From Salinivirgaceae bacterium (GTDB lineage: Bacteria; Bacteroidota; Bacteroidia; Bacteroidales; SZUA-534): a stretch of 55,988 nucleotides of DNA. Made by a program: the position numbers and the translations under genes. The notes under the pieces were generated by a model. The model saw only the letters and a program-made list of their open reading frames with translations, searched no databases and was not told the DNA's origin. Positions 54,248 to 55,988 of the stretch are shown here, one piece after another (position 1 is the stretch's first letter; every line of letters starts with the position of its first letter). The DNA lies in the NCBI GenBank assembly GCA_017557785.1, contig JAFYYA010000004.1, positions 1-55,988 on the forward strand, given 5' to 3'.

Positions 54248-54691
54248 ATGTCTTATAAAATCAAATCCTTAGCGTTAGCAGCAGCTACAATTGCTGCCAC
54301 ATCGGCACCCTGTATGGCACAGACCTGCGCATCGCAGTCATCGTGCGGAACGTTTTTGTCGGTTGGCGCATTAGTTGTGGCTCTTGCCGCACTGTTTATG
54401 GCATTCAAGGCGATGCGAGACAGCAAGCGCGCAATGATTAACGCCACCGAAGAGTTCCAGATTATGCTCGAATCAACAAAGAACTCTATCGATAAGGATA
54501 TCAAAAATTTGCGCCGCGAAGTACGTGGCAAAGGCGGCAACAACCGCAAAACGAGTGGCGACAGCGACAGCGAAAACGCTGATAATAAGTCGGATGATGT
54601 TCGTCGCAACAACAACCGCCGCCCATATCGCCGTCCAGCAAAAAACAAAGGCGGTGAAAATGCAGAGCAAAGCGCTGAGACTGAAGAATAA
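54248..54691 (+). CDS. Single-pass membrane protein with charged C-terminal tail
   Basis: A 147-residue protein. Residues 1-25 look like a signal peptide (ending near CMAQ), followed by a short Cys-containing segment and a transmembrane helix (about 36-56: FLSVGALVVALAALFMAFKAM). The remainder is a helical basic region and then a tail rich in Asn, Arg, Lys, Asp and Glu, probably disordered. No family is recognised. The adjacent DnaJ and LD-carboxypeptidase genes do not settle its role. Confidence 0.7.
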   Translation: MSYKIKSLALAAATIAATSAPCMAQTCASQSSCGTFLSVGALVVALAALFMAFKAMRDSKRAMINATEEFQIMLESTKNSIDKDIKNLRREVRGKGGNNRKTSGDSDSENADNKSDDVRRNNNRRPYRRPAKNKGGENAEQSAETEE

Positions 54692-54703
54692 ACAATATCA
54701 ACT

Positions 54704-55606
54704 ATGATAACCCCACCCCCACTGCAAAAAGGCGACAGCGTTGGAATTGTGGCGCCTGCACGGTTTGTTGGACAGGAAAGCTACGCAGCCATCTGCTCAA
54801 CCATTGAGAGCTACGGCTACAAACCCGTCCGCGGCTTGACAACGCGCCTCGAGCACGGCATTTTTGCCGGAACCGACAGCGAGCGCGCCGCCGATCTGCA
54901 GCAGATGATTGACAATCCTGAAATCAAGGCAATCTTTTGCGTCAGAGGCGGGTACGGCTGCGTGCGGATGGTGGATAATGTCGATTTTTCGGGGCTTTTG
55001 CAGTCACCGAAATGGCTTGTGGGGTTCAGCGACATCACAGTGCTGCACGCGGCGTTGTCAAACTTGGGCATTGAGAGCGTCCACGGGCAGATGCCTGTCA
55101 ATTTCAACAAGCCGCAAGCTAGCGTGAGTGAACTTATCGGGGTGCTCGAAGGGCAACAGGCAAGCTACAGCTTCAACAGCAATGACAACCGCGCAGGCGA
55201 AGCCTACAGCGAAGTTTGCGGCGGCAACCTATCGATTCTCTGCTCGCTGATGGGCACACCCTGGCAACTCAACACCAATGGCAAGATTCTTTTCATCGAG
55301 GATGTTTGCGAGCCGCTCTACCGCATCGACCGTATGATGCAGCAGTTGAAAGCCGCCGGCGTGCTGGCTAATCTGGCTGGCTTGGTCTGCGGTTATTTCA
55401 CCGATGCCGAAGACAGCACACCTTCTTTCGGCTCGACCGCCAACCAAATAGTGATGGACTCGGTGGCCGAATACAACTACCCGGTGGCCTTTGGATTTGA
55501 GGCCGGGCATCAGCAGCCCAACAACCCGTTAATCTTTGGTCGCAAGGCGCATCTGTCAGTTAGTGAAAGTTTTAGTAAATTTGTATTCGACAATGAGCGA
55601 GCATAA
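54704..55606 (+). CDS. LD-carboxypeptidase (peptidase S66, LdcA-like)
   Basis: Removes the terminal D-Ala from murein tetrapeptides during peptidoglycan recycling, in the cytoplasm. The 300-residue protein has GIVAPARFV at the start, VRGGYGCVRMVD, the nucleophile serine in LVGFSDITVLHAAL, GGNLSILCSLMGTP, the glutamate in FIEDVCEPLYRIDRM and the histidine in GFEAGHQQPNNPLIFG, which together form the Ser-Glu-His triad. It starts 12 bases after the small membrane protein gene. Its last 14 bases overlap the start of yraN. Confidence 0.93.
   Translation: MITPPPLQKGDSVGIVAPARFVGQESYAAICSTIESYGYKPVRGLTTRLEHGIFAGTDSERAADLQQMIDNPEIKAIFCVRGGYGCVRMVDNVDFSGLLQSPKWLVGFSDITVLHAALSNLGIESVHGQMPVNFNKPQASVSELIGVLEGQQASYSFNSNDNRAGEAYSEVCGGNLSILCSLMGTPWQLNTNGKILFIEDVCEPLYRIDRMMQQLKAAGVLANLAGLVCGYFTDAEDSTPSFGSTANQIVMDSVAEYNYPVAFGFEAGHQQPNNPLIFGRKAHLSVSESFSKFVFDNERA
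55576..55583 (+). promoter_or_regulatory. -7 box-like TAAATTTG inside the end of the LD-carboxypeptidase gene
   Basis: Perfect TAnnTTTG only 9 bases before the yraN ATG. It would give an almost leaderless transcript, so it may be chance. Confidence 0.3.
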
Positions 55607-55961
55607 CGACATCGGACGCGAAGGCGAGGATGTTGCCGCCAGCTATCTGATGCAGAAAGGCTATAGGATTGTCGCACGCAACTGGCGCTACGGGCCGAAA
55701 GAAATTGACATTGTGGCACGCAACGGCGAGACAATGGTGTTTGTTGAGGTGAAAACACGCTCGACACTTGCTTTTGAACTGCCGCAAGAGGCTGTCACAA
55801 AGAAAAAGATGAAGAATCTGGTTGAAGCCGCCGATGCCTATATGTTGCAGTATAACATTGAGCTCGAAGGCCGATTCGACATTGTGGGCGTGCTGAACGG
55901 AAACCCGCCTAAAGTGATTGAACACATTGTGGAAGCCTGGCAGGCGAATGATTTATTATAA
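55593..55961 (+). CDS. YraN/UPF0102 family endonuclease-like protein
   Basis: A 122-residue protein with the restriction-endonuclease-like fold. The N-terminal GREGEDVAASYLMQKGYRIVARNWR and the catalytic-type motif KEIDIVARNGETMVFVEVKTR (D...ExK) are typical of the UPF0102 family. The cellular role is unknown; a nuclease or Holliday-junction function has been suggested for relatives. The ATG at 55593 overlaps the end of the LD-carboxypeptidase gene by 14 bases; the frame back to 55536 has no better start. Confidence 0.9.
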   Translation: MSEHNDIGREGEDVAASYLMQKGYRIVARNWRYGPKEIDIVARNGETMVFVEVKTRSTLAFELPQEAVTKKKMKNLVEAADAYMLQYNIELEGRFDIVGVLNGNPPKVIEHIVEAWQANDLL

Positions 55962-55988
55962 GGATGATTAGAAATTAGAGAATTAGAA

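Overview
The window comes from a Bacteroidota genome, most likely a Bacteroidales from a gut or rumen-like habitat. Supporting signs are TAnnTTTG -7 promoter boxes in front of many genes, general absence of Shine-Dalgarno sequences, TonB-dependent and OMP beta-barrel proteins, Bacteroidota-type lipoproteins, an HU-CCDC81/SPOR protein, the alternate GlmU-like enzyme, the parA-parB-DUF5683-mltD order, and nusB-DUF1573-yajC followed by ybbR-coaE. No rRNA, tRNA, CRISPR array, transposase, prophage or SusC/SusD polysaccharide locus was recognised.

Layout. 1-2.3 kb: 3' part of GAPDH and the 23S rRNA methyltransferase RlmD. 2.4-5.8 kb: a small membrane protein, then a three-gene island (SAM methyltransferase, isochorismatase-fold hydrolase, PLP decarboxylase) whose codons and ribosome binding sites look like Firmicutes. 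5.9-9.7 kb: alternate GlmU and Lon. 9.8-12.9 kb: AT-rich accessory genes (RsiV-like lipoprotein, DinB-like, membrane protein, YdcF-like). 12.9-19.3 kb: HU/SPOR protein, diadenylate cyclase CdaA, AddB-like nuclease, a CDF metal exporter with an extreme His-rich N-terminus. 19.4-22.7 kb: an InlB-repeat lipoprotein, a composite palindrome array, and an IMP dehydrogenase that looks like the Tritrichomonas foetus enzyme. 22.8-27.5 kb: TonB receptor, calycin-like lipoprotein, AraC regulator, FolP. 27.6-34.7 kb: polysaccharide deacetylase, a large OMP with a Gly/Met-rich insert, and several hypothetical exported proteins. 34.9-40.3 kb: parAB, DUF5683, MltD and an SGNH hydrolase in one run. 40.4-45.2 kb: NatAB-like ABC exporter, Ppx/GppA phosphatase, and a sigma-54 activator without a DNA-binding domain. 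45.2-56 kb: RecQ, KdsD, nusB-DUF1573-yajC, a second InlB-repeat lipoprotein, ybbR(cdaR)-coaE, a DnaJ/TerB protein, a small membrane protein, LD-carboxypeptidase and a YraN nuclease.

Themes. Envelope and peptidoglycan functions dominate: MltD, SGNH hydrolase, LD-carboxypeptidase, SPOR protein, GlmU-like, KdsD and c-di-AMP synthesis (CdaA with its YbbR partner about 37 kb away). The most notable single observation is the Tritrichomonas-type IMPDH, in which Cys319, Arg418-Tyr419, Lys310 and Glu431 fall at the same residue numbers as I recall for the protozoan enzyme. Next are the Firmicutes-like three-gene island, the repeat-lipoprotein gene lying between yajC and ybbR, and several families of short intergenic palindromes and repeats. 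I see no clear new defence or biosynthetic system. All family names were assigned by eye, without database searches.
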